From Fusobacterium ulcerans ATCC 49185 (GTDB lineage Bacteria; Fusobacteriota; Fusobacteriia; Fusobacteriales; Fusobacteriaceae), in NCBI RefSeq assembly GCF_900683735.1, contig NZ_LR215979.1, forward strand, positions 1,054,001 to 1,118,000: a stretch of 64,000 bases of DNA. The letters are read 5' to 3'. Positions 43,195 to 52,920 of this stretch are shown one piece after another. The notes below the pieces were generated by a model. The model searched no databases and was not told where the DNA came from. It saw only the letters and a program-made list of their open reading frames with translations. The first letter of the stretch is position 1; every line of letters starts with the position of its first letter. A program made the translations under genes and the position numbers.

Positions 43195-43910
43195 TATTCT
43201 TTTACCTCCTTTATTTTTCCATATATTTCAAAAGCTTTTTCTTTACTCTGTTGAAAGTAGTCATCTCTGTCTTTAGAGAATTTATAATTATCCAGCCATT
43301 CAATAAATTGAATATCCTCATCATTGAGCTTTTTTAATGGAGAGTAAATACCATTGATAAAATGAGAACCATATTTTTTGTCTATATATTCTCTAAGGGC
43401 ATAGCTCATTTCATAGAACCACTTATCTTTAGACAGCACATTCATTTCATTTTCAAATTTTTCTTCTGGAGTTAAATGTAAAGTTTTATCTTTTTTAATT
43501 TTTATTCCAAGAAGAATAATCACAAGAGCTGTGATTCCAGCTACTCCACTTATGGCAGATCCATATGGAAACTGATGAAGAAATAAGTTCTTGTTACTTT
43601 CATCAGAAAGGTTTATGAATATCTCTTTATCATCAGGAGTCAAAACTGACTTTACATCAATAGTCACTTCTTTATTTCCTATATTTATTATATTTTCACC
43701 TGTTTTAAATCCTTTTACTGAAAGGATAACTGCACCATCTTTTCCATCTTTCATATTCTCAATAGAAAAATCTGTATTTTTAAATGAGTCTATTATTTTT
43801 TCTTTAGATATACCTGTTATCTGCAAAGTTACAGTATCTCCTATATTAATATCTTTTGCAGAGAGTGAAAGAGATAGTGTCACAAAAAGAATAATTAATG
43901 TTTTTTTCAT
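43194..43910 (-). CDS. membrane protein of the Bat operon (DUF4381-position protein)
   Basis: This 238-residue protein has a signal peptide (about 1-18), a periplasmic beta domain of about 95 residues (VTLQITGISKEKIID, later GENIINIGNKEVTIDV), one membrane helix (about 118-137) and a cytoplasmic helical tail with WFYEMSYALREYIDKKYG. It occupies the place, between the DUF58 gene and batA, where other Bat operons have a DUF4381-type protein, and the tail has the look of that family; sequence alone does not settle it. Four-base overlaps with neighbours indicate coupling. Confidence 0.65.
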   Translation of the reverse strand: MKKTLIILFVTLSLSLSAKDINIGDTVTLQITGISKEKIIDSFKNTDFSIENMKDGKDGAVILSVKGFKTGENIINIGNKEVTIDVKSVLTPDDKEIFINLSDESNKNLFLHQFPYGSAISGVAGITALVIILLGIKIKKDKTLHLTPEEKFENEMNVLSKDKWFYEMSYALREYIDKKYGSHFINGIYSPLKKLNDEDIQFIEWLDNYKFSKDRDDYFQQSKEKAFEIYGKIKEVKE

Positions 43911-44719
43911 AATGCCCTCCTTCTTTTGAAAAAATTAGAAAGAGTAACAACATAATCTTCATCAGTGTAAATGTTAAGTATATTTTTAGGGATGTCTTCA
44001 TTAAGAGTAATATCCTTATCAAAGTTCTCTATTACTATTTCTTCTCCTGTTTCAGAATCTATCATGTTGAATATAGCTCCCTTAGGAAGGGTTTCATATT
44101 TTCTATCAGCTATTCTTATAGGGATAAGATCATGTTTTTGAGCTGTAACAGCCATGGATTTTTCATAACCTTTATCTATAAAGTCAGAGATTAAAAATAC
44201 AATTGCTCTTCTTTTTGCTATTTTATTTAGAAAATCAAGTGCTTTAGATATATCTGTTCTTTTACCTTGAGGTTCAAAGCTAAGGAGATTATCCAGTATG
44301 ACAAGAGAATGATTTCTTCCTTTTTTCAAAGGAATAAACTTTTCTATTTTATCTGTAAATAGAATTGCCCCTACTTTGTCACTGTTTTTATTGGCACTGA
44401 AAGCAAGACTTCCCACTAATTGACACAGCAGATCTTTTTTAGCATAAAAGCTGTTTGACTTGGAAATGTCAATAAGAAGGAAAATAGCAAGTTCTCTTTC
44501 TTCAGTAAATTCCTTTACATAAGTTTTTCTCTGTCTTGCACTAACTTTCCAATCTATTTTCTTAACATCATCTCCAGGGGCATATCTTCTTATATCAGAG
44601 AATTCCATTCCATTTCCTTTGAAATATGAACGATATTTTCCTGCAAATAATTCATCAGCAAGTATGGAAGAAGCTATTTCTATTTTTTTTATTTTTTTTA
44701 GAATTTCTGCTCTGTTCAT
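43907..44719 (-). CDS. DUF58 protein of the MoxR-Bat operon
   Basis: A 270-residue cytoplasmic protein with the family signature FSDIRRYAPGDDVKKIDWKV at about residues 40-60 and a degenerate vWA fold beyond it (FLLIDISKSNSF; the MIDAS is D-I-S-K-S, then VFLISDFID). DUF58 proteins are the constant partners of MoxR ATPases. It lies 17 bases downstream of moxR and overlaps the next gene by four bases. Confidence 0.9.
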   Translation of the reverse strand: MNRAEILKKIKKIEIASSILADELFAGKYRSYFKGNGMEFSDIRRYAPGDDVKKIDWKVSARQRKTYVKEFTEERELAIFLLIDISKSNSFYAKKDLLCQLVGSLAFSANKNSDKVGAILFTDKIEKFIPLKKGRNHSLVILDNLLSFEPQGKRTDISKALDFLNKIAKRRAIVFLISDFIDKGYEKSMAVTAQKHDLIPIRIADRKYETLPKGAIFNMIDSETGEEIVIENFDKDITLNEDIPKNILNIYTDEDYVVTLSNFFKRRRAL

Positions 44720-44736
44720 AACTCCTCCTGTTCAGA

Positions 44737-45699
44737 CTATGGCAGTTCAACTATTTCAAGTATATCTGTAATGATATCTTCTACTTTTTTTCCTTCAGCT
44801 TCAGCTTCATATGTAAGAATCATTCTGTGACGCAATACATCGAAGATAACTCTTTTTATATCTTGAGGGATAACATAATCTCTTCCTTCTAGAAAGGCAT
44901 TTGCCTTAGCAGATACAACAAGTGCTATAGAAGCTCTTGGAGATGCTCCACAGGCAATATAGTTATTAGTTTCTCTTGTTTTAAATACAATATCAAGAAT
45001 GTAGTCCATAAGCTTTTCATCTATATGGATTTCTTTTATAATCTGTTTAATTTTTTCTATTTTATCTTTATTTAATATTTCATTTATCTCAATAGAGTCA
45101 AAATCAGTTACAGAAGTAAGAAGTTTAAGCATATCTTTTTCTTCTGCTTTTGTAGGATATTCAATTTTTACTTTCATTAAAAATCTGTCCTGCTGTGCCT
45201 CAGGAAGAGGATAAGTTCCATCTTGTTCAATAGGATTTTGTGTAGCTAGGACGATAAATGGTCTGTCCAGCTTAAAAGTTTCACTAGCTATTGTGATTTG
45301 TTTTTCCTGCATAGCTTCAAGCAGTGCTGACTGTACTTTGGCAGGAGCTCTGTTTATCTCATCTGCAAGCACTATATTTGCAAAGATAGGTCCTTTCTTA
45401 ATATAGAAGTCACCAGTTTTTTCATTATATATTTCAGTTCCTATAATGTCACTTGGAAGTAAATCTGGTGTAAATTGTATTCTTGCAAATTTTAGACCCA
45501 AAGTTTGAGCTAAAGTATTTACAGTTAAAGATTTTGCCAATCCTGGAAGTCCTTCCAGAAGAATATGGTTACCAGTAAGAATACCAATAAGGATTTTTCT
45601 TACCATATCCTCTTGTCCAATTATCTTTTTTTCGATTTCTTTTTTCAGAGCGATAATATTCTCTCTTTCAATTTCAATTTGTTCTTTTAGATTTTCCAT
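44737..45699 (-). CDS. moxR: MoxR-type AAA+ ATPase
   Basis: A 320-residue AAA+ ATPase. Walker A is GLPGLAKS (50-57), Walker B LADEINR, then sensor 1 in VLATQNPIEQDGTYPLPEAQQ and sensor 2 in CGASPRASIAL. MoxR proteins act as chaperones that load metals or assemble complexes with vWA partners, here BatA and BatB. It is the first gene of the operon (moxR, DUF58, membrane protein, batA, batB, batC, batD, DUF4250), 7.3 kb transcribed leftwards from the promoter at 45742-45770. Confidence 0.93.
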   Translation of the reverse strand: MENLKEQIEIERENIIALKKEIEKKIIGQEDMVRKILIGILTGNHILLEGLPGLAKSLTVNTLAQTLGLKFARIQFTPDLLPSDIIGTEIYNEKTGDFYIKKGPIFANIVLADEINRAPAKVQSALLEAMQEKQITIASETFKLDRPFIVLATQNPIEQDGTYPLPEAQQDRFLMKVKIEYPTKAEEKDMLKLLTSVTDFDSIEINEILNKDKIEKIKQIIKEIHIDEKLMDYILDIVFKTRETNNYIACGASPRASIALVVSAKANAFLEGRDYVIPQDIKRVIFDVLRHRMILTYEAEAEGKKVEDIITDILEIVELP

Positions 45700-45741
45700 T
45701 GATGCCTCCTTGTTCGATGTTTCTACTATTTATATTAATAA

Positions 45742-45770
45742 GTTATAGAGCGAATCCTTTTTTACAACAA
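45742..45770 (-). promoter_or_regulatory. promoter of the MoxR-Bat operon
   Basis: Read on the minus strand: TTGTTG, 17 bases, TATAAC; about 45 bases before the moxR start. Confidence 0.5.
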
Positions 45771-45854
45771 TATATTAGACGAAGAAAATCACAAAATTGT
45801 TGAAACTTTTTTAAATTGAACTTAATTTTTGTTTTACAATATCTCCTTTCTCTA

Positions 45855-45863
45855 TGCTATAAT
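45855..45863 (+). promoter_or_regulatory. extended -10 promoter of the ROK gene
   Basis: TGCTATAAT, about 30 bases before the start codon. TTTACA lies 19 bases upstream, a little too far to be a standard -35. Confidence 0.5.
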
Positions 45864-45892
45864 ATATTAGCATTAGTAAAAGGGTGGTTTCA

Positions 45893-47074
45893 ATGAAAAT
45901 AAAAGATATAAAAAAAAGAAATATTTCTAAAATCTTAAATGCATTAAGAAAAAACAGCAATACATCTAAAAAAGACCTTTCAGAGATTGTAAATCTTTCT
46001 CCTAGTACTTTGACAGAAATATGCTCTGATTTGCTGGAGCAAGGGATAATAAAAGAGCTTGGAGAGGTAAACAGTGACAAACCAGGAAGAAAAAAAGTGC
46101 TTTTATCTATAAATTATGATTATAAAAAGATTATAGGCATAGATATAAAAAATAATTTTTTTTCTCTTACTCTTACTAATTTAAAAGGAGATGTAGAGAT
46201 TCAGAAATATTTTGATAAAGATACTTCTGAAGCATATAGCTTTCTGGAGGAGCTTATAAAGGAGATAAGAAACTTTATAAATGAAAATAATCTGGATAAA
46301 AAAGAATTTCTTGGAATAGGAATAAGCATAGTTGGAGCAGTTGACTTTAATACTGGTTCTACTATGAGTTTTATTGGATTCTGGAATGAAGCTGTACCTC
46401 TAAAAAAAATAATGGAAGAGAAATTAGAAATTCCAATTTATGTAAATAATAATGTTAAAAATCTGGCTATTTATCAAATGTTCTTAGAAGATGAACTTTC
46501 AGATTTCTTCTTTCTGAAATATGGAACAGGGGTAGGGGGGAGTCTGGTTATTCAAAGTGAGCTTTTTAAAAAAGAATCTTCATTGAGTGGAGAGATAGGA
46601 CATTCAATAATTAATAATGATGAAAATATATGCCCTGTTTGTAAAAGAAAAGGGTGTTTTGAAAATAATTATTCTGAAAGAGCTATTCAGGAAAAAATAG
46701 AAAAGATATATTCTAAAGAAAGTACTCCAATTATATTTTCTTTGACATCTGGGGATAAGTGTAATCTTTCTTTTGATATCATACTTAAAGCGGGGGAATC
46801 AGGAGAGATAGCTGTACTTAAAATACTTCAAGAGGCAGCAGATTATTTGGCAATTTTAATTCTGAATATGTTTACTCTTTTTTATCCAAAGAAAATTGTG
46901 TTATGTGGAAATATTTTTAAAAATGATGTGTTTATCAATTATCTTTTTGGATATATTCATAATAAGCAAATATTTGATTTTAAAAAAATAATATCAGTGA
47001 GCAGCATTTCAGATAAAGAGGAAAGATGTGCTCCAATATTTTCAGTATTAAAAGAGAAATTTTATCTGTTGTAA
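45893..47074 (+). CDS. ROK family transcriptional regulator (NagC/XylR type)
   Basis: A 393-residue repressor. The N-terminal winged helix-turn-helix has KNSNTSKKDLSEIVNLSPST and GRKKVLLSINYD. The C-terminal ROK sugar-kinase-like domain contains GIGISIVGAVDF, GTGVGGSLVIQ and the zinc site GHSIINNDENICPVCKRKGC, with Cys in the usual spacing. It is a sugar- or phosphosugar-responsive regulator. The frame is open from a GTG at 45884, but AGGGTGG is the Shine-Dalgarno sequence for ATG 45893. Nearest candidate targets are the convergent symporter and sulfatase genes; the ligand is unknown. Confidence 0.88.
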   Translation: MKIKDIKKRNISKILNALRKNSNTSKKDLSEIVNLSPSTLTEICSDLLEQGIIKELGEVNSDKPGRKKVLLSINYDYKKIIGIDIKNNFFSLTLTNLKGDVEIQKYFDKDTSEAYSFLEELIKEIRNFINENNLDKKEFLGIGISIVGAVDFNTGSTMSFIGFWNEAVPLKKIMEEKLEIPIYVNNNVKNLAIYQMFLEDELSDFFFLKYGTGVGGSLVIQSELFKKESSLSGEIGHSIINNDENICPVCKRKGCFENNYSERAIQEKIEKIYSKESTPIIFSLTSGDKCNLSFDIILKAGESGEIAVLKILQEAADYLAILILNMFTLFYPKKIVLCGNIFKNDVFINYLFGYIHNKQIFDFKKIISVSSISDKEERCAPIFSVLKEKFYLL

Positions 47075-47261
47075 AAAATAAAACTGTGAAAAGATTGAAT
47101 AATAAATAAAAAGCTAATCTGATTTTTAATCATTTATTTCTCAGTTTTTTATATTAAAGATATAAATTTTTTTATTAAAATCTATACTTCTATATTTTTG
47201 AAGATGTAGTTTTAATCAATTATTCACTAAGATATATTAGAAGATTATAAAATTTAAAATA

Positions 47262-47312
47262 ATAAAAAAATGCTGAAATGAGGAAATCAAATCTTCACTT
47301 TAGCATTTTCTA
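47262..47312. terminator. bidirectional terminator between ROK and symporter genes
   Basis: AATGCTGAAATGA pairs imperfectly with TCACTTTAGCATT, with A- and T-rich flanks. Confidence 0.65.
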
Positions 47313-47369
47313 TAATAACTACTTTTATCTTTATATAGGGTATTCTCTTGTATAATATATATTTAACTT

Positions 47370-49091
47370 TTATATTGTCTGCTTTACTGACTCTTTTTCT
47401 TTTGCCATTCCCATTTTATCTACAAGAACAAATAATACTGCTGATAAGATAATATAGACAGCTGTTATCATAGTAAATCTGCTTCCGATATTTTTCGTAA
47501 GTCCAACTAGACCATTATGAGAAAGAAGTGTATAGACATATATAGTAGTTGTTGCTATTAGGGAACTCATAGGTTTTGCATATCTCCAATGTACCAAAGA
47601 AATTTCATTTTTTCTGCTTTGTATATAAGGAGTTTTCATAGGAGCAATATACCCAATGACAACCATGATTATTACACAAAGAAAGAATAACATTCCTAGT
47701 ACATGAAGGAAGCTTATATTTACTTTATACACAAACTGCATCATTCCATAAAGGAACATAAATACAAAGATAGCAACTTTAGCTGCAATAGCAGGTATTT
47801 TTCTTGAGAAGAAACCTACAAATACTATTACAAGAGTTGGAACATTGAAGAATCCCATGAATTTTTTCATAAATTCAAACAGTCCATTTGGAGCATTTAC
47901 TATATATGGTGCTACTAAAATAGCAAGGATACCAAGAACAGTTCCAAATATTTTACCAACAGTTACCAGCTTTTTATCTTCTATATCAGGATTGACAATA
48001 GGCTTATACAAATCTAAACAGAATAATGTAGAAGCTGAATTTAAAGCAGAGTTAAAGGAACTTAATATAGCTCCAAAAAGAACTGCTCCAAAGAACCCTA
48101 CTAAAGGAGTAGGAAGAACTTTATTTACAAGTATTGGATAAGCAAAATCACCTTTAGTTATTTCATTTCCATATAAATGGAAAGCAATTATACCAGGAAT
48201 TGCAAGAATAATTGGAGCAAATATTTTTAGGAATCCAGCATAGATAACTCCTTTTTGTCCCTCTGCCAAACTTTTAGCACCAAATGCTCTTTGTACTATT
48301 GCCTGATTTGTACACCAGTAGAATGTATTTATCAAGATAATTCCTGTAAAAAGAGTAGAGAATGGAACTGGTGCAGTAGTATCTCCTATTGCATTTAATT
48401 TTTCAGGATGATTTATAACTAATTTTTCTATTCCTTGTAAAAAACTTCCATCACCTAAAGCTCTTAGTCCAAGAATTGGAATAAGTAATCCTCCAGCTAC
48501 AAGTCCTACACCATTGATAGTATCAGAAACAGCAACTGCTTTCAATCCACCGAATATAGCATAAATTCCTCCAATGATACCAATTCCCCATATAGTAAGT
48601 ACAAGAGCAGCCTGCTCTGATATTCCAAACATTGCTGATATATTGAAAAGAGAGTTTAAGGCTACTCCACCAGAATATAATACAACTGGAAGGAAAATAA
48701 CTCCAAGACTTATCAGAAAAAGAACAGCAACTATATTTCTTGTTCCTTTGTCATATCTTTCTTCAAGAAATTGAGGAACAGTTGTAAATCCACTTGTTAA
48801 ATATCTTGGAAGGAAGTATAATCCCATAAATATCAAAGTTATACCTGATGTTACTTCATAACCAATTACAGATAACCCTCCCATAAAAGCATTTCCATTC
48901 ATTCCTACTAACTGTTCTGTAGAAAGATTAGTAAGTAATAATGAACCTGCTATAACTACGCCACTTAAACTTCTTCCACCTAAAAAATACCCACTGTTAG
49001 AATCAAGATTTTCATTTTTTGTAAGATACCAAGATATTACTGCTACTAATCCAGTAAAGAAAATAAATGTAACCACTGCTAATAGATTCAT
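47370..49091 (-). CDS. sodium:solute symporter (SSS/SGLT family, YidK-like)
   Basis: A 573-residue protein with about fourteen hydrophobic helices. SSS motifs: SGYFLGGRSLSGVVIAGSL, NLSTEQLVG, the signature GGLKAVAVSDTINGVGLV and FSTLFTGIILINTFYWCTNQ. The pattern resembles sugar symporters (SGLT, YidK) more than proline or iodide carriers. The gene is 39 bases downstream of the sulfatase gene in the same direction, like yidK with yidJ in E. coli, so it may import the desulfated sugar or the sulfated substrate. The solute is not determined. Confidence 0.88.
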   Translation of the reverse strand: MNLLAVVTFIFFTGLVAVISWYLTKNENLDSNSGYFLGGRSLSGVVIAGSLLLTNLSTEQLVGMNGNAFMGGLSVIGYEVTSGITLIFMGLYFLPRYLTSGFTTVPQFLEERYDKGTRNIVAVLFLISLGVIFLPVVLYSGGVALNSLFNISAMFGISEQAALVLTIWGIGIIGGIYAIFGGLKAVAVSDTINGVGLVAGGLLIPILGLRALGDGSFLQGIEKLVINHPEKLNAIGDTTAPVPFSTLFTGIILINTFYWCTNQAIVQRAFGAKSLAEGQKGVIYAGFLKIFAPIILAIPGIIAFHLYGNEITKGDFAYPILVNKVLPTPLVGFFGAVLFGAILSSFNSALNSASTLFCLDLYKPIVNPDIEDKKLVTVGKIFGTVLGILAILVAPYIVNAPNGLFEFMKKFMGFFNVPTLVIVFVGFFSRKIPAIAAKVAIFVFMFLYGMMQFVYKVNISFLHVLGMLFFLCVIIMVVIGYIAPMKTPYIQSRKNEISLVHWRYAKPMSSLIATTTIYVYTLLSHNGLVGLTKNIGSRFTMITAVYIILSAVLFVLVDKMGMAKEKESVKQTI

Positions 49092-49130
49092 ATTTCACCC
49101 CTTTTGAATATGTATTATTAATATAATTTA

Positions 49131-50705
49131 TTATGCCTGTTTTATTCTTGGCATCCACATTGGTTCTTTTCCAAGCTCAGCCCAAATATATTTTAAAAGT
49201 AGCTCACTTTTCAGTTCTTTGTATTTTTTATTATTCCATAAATTATTTAATTCTTTTGGATCTTCTTTTAAGTCAAAAAGTTCTCCATAGGACTGATTGT
49301 AATATACTGTTAATTTGTATCTATCATCAACATAAGTTTTTAAATGTATAGTGGTAGGTTCATGGTGGTTTTCACAAATAACATGATCTCTCAATTTTAC
49401 ATTTTCATCTGCCCATGCTTTAGTTTGGTCTATTCCAGTCATATCATATGGTATTTTTATTCCGCACATACTCAAGAAAGTAGGAGCAAGGTCTACCAAT
49501 GATTGAAGAGAGTGAGAAACTTTGTTTTCTGGGACAACTTCAGGATATTTTACAATAAAAGGTATTTTGATAAGATCTTCATAATGAAAAGGACCTTTTC
49601 TGATAAGTCCGTGTTGACCAACAAAATGACCATGGTCTGTTGTGAAAACTATTATAGTATCTTCAGCAAGTTCTAACTCTTCCAATTTATCCAGAATTTT
49701 ACCAATATATTTATCCATCATTGATACCATTCCATAATATAGGGCAAGGTCTTTTTTGATATCTTCCTTTTTTTGTAGATGTGAATGCATACCATGGATA
49801 CCAAATCCAGTTTCTTTATACTCACTAAAATCAGGATTCTTCTCCTGTGTTTTCTTAAAATGTGGTGGATTATATTTATGATCATCATTTATTATTTCTT
49901 CATCTATAGTAAGCTTTTCTGGATCGTACATAGATGCCCAAGGTTCAGGTACAAAATATTCAGGATGAGGGTCAAAGAAACTTGCCCAAAGAAAGAAACT
50001 TTCATCATTGTTTTTGTAATTTTCAAGCATACTGTTACATCTTTCAGCTATCCATGAATTATAGTGATATTCTTCTGGAATTTCCCATTTTCCCCAGTTT
50101 CTTTTACTGTTAAGAATATTTCCTTCTTTTTCTACTAATATTTCTAATCTTGGATATTCCTCTTCACTCATATTACCAGTAGGATTTAAATAATAATCTC
50201 TCCAGTTTTTGCATCCTTTTTCTTCAAGCCATATTGCATAATGTTGTCCTACATGAGATTCATTAGTATGGTTTCTTGCAAGCTCCACATGGTCAAATCC
50301 ATAGAATCTACCTCTATAATTTTTCCAGAACTCAAGGTCTTGCAAATATGGGTAAGCTTCTAAAGAGGAAAATTCCTCAGTAGATGCCAGTGGTTGAAAA
50401 TGTGCTTTTCCTATTAGAGCACTCTTGTATCCATTTCCTCTGAATATATCTCCAATGGTAGTTTCATTTTCAGATAATTTAGTTCCTAAAGTCCATGCAC
50501 CATGTTGACTTGGATATTTTCCAGTAATAATAGATGCTCTGGTAGGAGTACAAGTAGGATTTGGACAATAAGCTCTGTCAAAAGTAGTTCCTTCTTTAAC
50601 TAACCTGTCAAGATTAGGAGTAAGAATCTCTTTATTAAAAGCACCTATTGTATCAAAGTGCTGCTGATCACTTGTTATCAATAAAATATTAGGTCTTTTT
50701 TTCAT
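49131..50705 (-). CDS. Cys-type sulfatase (YidJ-like)
   Basis: A 524-residue type I sulfatase. The formylglycine motif CTPTR (C52-R56) is in PNPTCTPTRASIITG. Metal and active-site residues are in LLITSDQQHFDTIG, FTTDHGHFVGQHG and KAHFQPL. The Cys must be converted to formylglycine by an anaerobic sulfatase-maturating enzyme (radical SAM), which is not coded in this window. No signal peptide is visible, so it would be cytoplasmic, as is E. coli YidJ. Context with an SSS symporter and a ROK regulator suggests use of a sulfated sugar, perhaps from mucin. A phosphodiesterase/phosphonate hydrolase activity is an alternative for this superfamily. Confidence 0.88.
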   Translation of the reverse strand: MKKRPNILLITSDQQHFDTIGAFNKEILTPNLDRLVKEGTTFDRAYCPNPTCTPTRASIITGKYPSQHGAWTLGTKLSENETTIGDIFRGNGYKSALIGKAHFQPLASTEEFSSLEAYPYLQDLEFWKNYRGRFYGFDHVELARNHTNESHVGQHYAIWLEEKGCKNWRDYYLNPTGNMSEEEYPRLEILVEKEGNILNSKRNWGKWEIPEEYHYNSWIAERCNSMLENYKNNDESFFLWASFFDPHPEYFVPEPWASMYDPEKLTIDEEIINDDHKYNPPHFKKTQEKNPDFSEYKETGFGIHGMHSHLQKKEDIKKDLALYYGMVSMMDKYIGKILDKLEELELAEDTIIVFTTDHGHFVGQHGLIRKGPFHYEDLIKIPFIVKYPEVVPENKVSHSLQSLVDLAPTFLSMCGIKIPYDMTGIDQTKAWADENVKLRDHVICENHHEPTTIHLKTYVDDRYKLTVYYNQSYGELFDLKEDPKELNNLWNNKKYKELKSELLLKYIWAELGKEPMWMPRIKQA

Positions 50706-51225
50706 AAAAATATCTCCTTGAAAATAATTGTTTTATATTACGAAATAATTATAAAATTATAATATAATATTTCTTGAAATATGTCAATAAATAATATGAT
50801 AATATTTTATAATTATATTATTTGTACTGATATAAACCGTTAAAAGGAAAATAATATTTAATTTTAATAACGAAATATTTTGAAAAAATTAATGATTATA
50901 TTGAAAATTATATGCAGTAACTATTTTAAATTATTTTACTCTTTTGAGGGTGAAACATTATTAAATAAACTATTGGGTGGAAAAAAGTTGAAGAGTGAAT
51001 TATTTATTCAAAAAACTTTATAAAAGTACTTTTACATTGCATTTGATAAGAATAGAAAAATATTTGAAATACAATAACTTGAATTAATAAGAGAAAAATT
51101 ATCTTATTGAAGTAAATAAAAATAAAAAATAAGAAATAGGATTAATTGAATTAACTAAAAAAGAAAGTAATTAAAAGAAAATAAATGAGAATAATTAAAT
51201 AAAATAATAGAAATAATAAAAACAA
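50706..51225. other. long AT-rich gap between sulfatase and aspA
   Basis: About 520 bases with no supported gene. It should contain the sulfatase promoter (TATAAT-like strings near 50750-50770 on the minus strand). From 51060 to 51225 the sequence is nearly only A and T with repeated AATAAAA words. Confidence 0.5.
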
Positions 51226-51262
51226 TAAAAAAACCCCCTGCATGGACAGGGAGTTTTTTTTA
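51226..51262 (-). terminator. terminator of aspA
   Basis: AAAAACCCCCTG pairs with CAGGGAGTTTTTT around CATGGA (one mismatch); T-runs on both strands. Confidence 0.75.
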
Positions 51263-51287
51263 TGAATGATTGACGGTTTGTGAGCTA

Positions 51288-52709
51288 TTATTTGTTTTTG
51301 TTTAAAAGTTCTTTTCCAGGGATTCCAGGTTTAGTCATTTCAAATGGATTTAAAATGATATCTAGATCTTCTTTACTTAATAATCCTCTTTCAAGAACGA
51401 TTTGTGCAACTGGAGTTCCAGTTTTTATAGATAATTTAGCTATTTCAGCTGCATTTTTATATCCAATATGAGGGTTAAGAGCTGTAATGATACCAACACT
51501 TCTATCTACCCAAGCTTTACAGTTTTCTTCTTGAGCTGTAATTCCTTTCAAACAGTTTTCTATGAAAGTTTTGATTCCATTTTTCAAGATTTCTATTGAT
51601 TGGAATAAGTTGAAGAATAAAACTGGTTCGAATACATTTAATTCTAATTGTCCTGCTTCAGCAGCCTTTACTATAGTAATGTCGTTTCCAAATATTTGGA
51701 AACATACTTGGTTTAATACTTCAGGAATAACTGGGTTTACTTTACCAGGCATGATTGAAGAACCAGGCTGTTGTTGAGGTAAAGAAATTTCTGCTAGTCC
51801 AGCTTTTGGTCCAGAAGCCATAAGTCTTAAATCGTTAGCAGTTTTTGATAGGTTTACAGCACAAGTTTTTAGTGCAGAAGATAACCATACAAAACTGTCA
51901 AGATTTCTAGTTCCATCAACTAGGTCTGGAGATTGTTTGAAATCAAATCCAGAAACTTCTGAAAGAATTCTTACAACGTTTTCTACATAGTTAACATCAG
52001 CATTGATACCAGTTCCAACAGCAGTTGCTCCCATATTTACATAAGTAAGCTCTTCTACTGCTCCTTTGATTCTTTTGATATCTCTTGCTACTGGTCCAGA
52101 GAATGCTCTGAATTCTTGTCCTAATCTAATAGGGACAGCATCTTGAAGATGAGTTCTTCCCATTTTAATTACATGGTCAAATTCATTTCCTTTAGCTTGT
52201 AGTGTATCATAAAGTTCTTGTAAAGAAACTAATAAGTCTTTTATCATAAATTGAACTGTTAATTTTCCAGCAGTTGGAACAACGTCATTAGTTGATTGTC
52301 CATAGTTTACATGGTCATTTGGATGACATTTGTCATATTTACCAAGTTCTCCACCTAATATTTCATTAGCTCTGTTAGCAATAACTTCATTCATGTTCAT
52401 ATTCATAGAAGTCCCTGCTCCACCTTGGATAACGTCAGTGATGAATTGATCTCTGAATCCTCCAGCAATGATTTCATCAGCAGCTTTTATCATAGCAGCT
52501 TCTACTTCTTGAGTAATAACTCCTGCTTCATAGTTTGCTTTTGATGTTGCTTTTTTTACATATGCTAATGCTTTTATAAAAGTATCACTTACTTTGTAAC
52601 CTGTAATGTGAAAATTGTTTTGTCCTCTAAGAGATTGCACACCATAATATGCGTCTGCAGGAACCTCTAAAGTTCCTATTGAATCACTTTCTAATCTGTA
52701 TTTTGTCAT
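51288..52709 (-). CDS. aspA: aspartate ammonia-lyase (aspartase)
   Basis: A 473-residue member of the fumarase/aspartase superfamily that splits aspartate into fumarate and ammonia. The signature GSSIMPGKVNP is at about residues 317-327; GGAGTSMNMNMNEVIANRA, HPNDHVNYGQSTNDVVPTA and MGRTHLQDAVPIRL are the other conserved blocks, and they match aspartase rather than fumarase. The length is typical. It lies 210 bases downstream of the asparaginase gene in the same direction, completing Asn to Asp to fumarate. The start follows a GGGGGG-type ribosome binding site. Confidence 0.94.
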   Translation of the reverse strand: MTKYRLESDSIGTLEVPADAYYGVQSLRGQNNFHITGYKVSDTFIKALAYVKKATSKANYEAGVITQEVEAAMIKAADEIIAGGFRDQFITDVIQGGAGTSMNMNMNEVIANRANEILGGELGKYDKCHPNDHVNYGQSTNDVVPTAGKLTVQFMIKDLLVSLQELYDTLQAKGNEFDHVIKMGRTHLQDAVPIRLGQEFRAFSGPVARDIKRIKGAVEELTYVNMGATAVGTGINADVNYVENVVRILSEVSGFDFKQSPDLVDGTRNLDSFVWLSSALKTCAVNLSKTANDLRLMASGPKAGLAEISLPQQQPGSSIMPGKVNPVIPEVLNQVCFQIFGNDITIVKAAEAGQLELNVFEPVLFFNLFQSIEILKNGIKTFIENCLKGITAQEENCKAWVDRSVGIITALNPHIGYKNAAEIAKLSIKTGTPVAQIVLERGLLSKEDLDIILNPFEMTKPGIPGKELLNKNK

Positions 52710-52920
52710 TCTTACCCCCCCTAATTTTTATCCTCACAATAATGATACAGGGTAATTAAATATTTTTCAAGATAGAAAGTACTAAAAAAAGCTTCAAAAA
52801 ATATATGAAGTTCGCTATAAAAATATACTAATTAAATAATTATATATTTATTTAATGAAAATGAAAATAAACATATTTTTTTTTAATGTTATGAAAATAT
52901 CTTATCACAAAATTATTATA

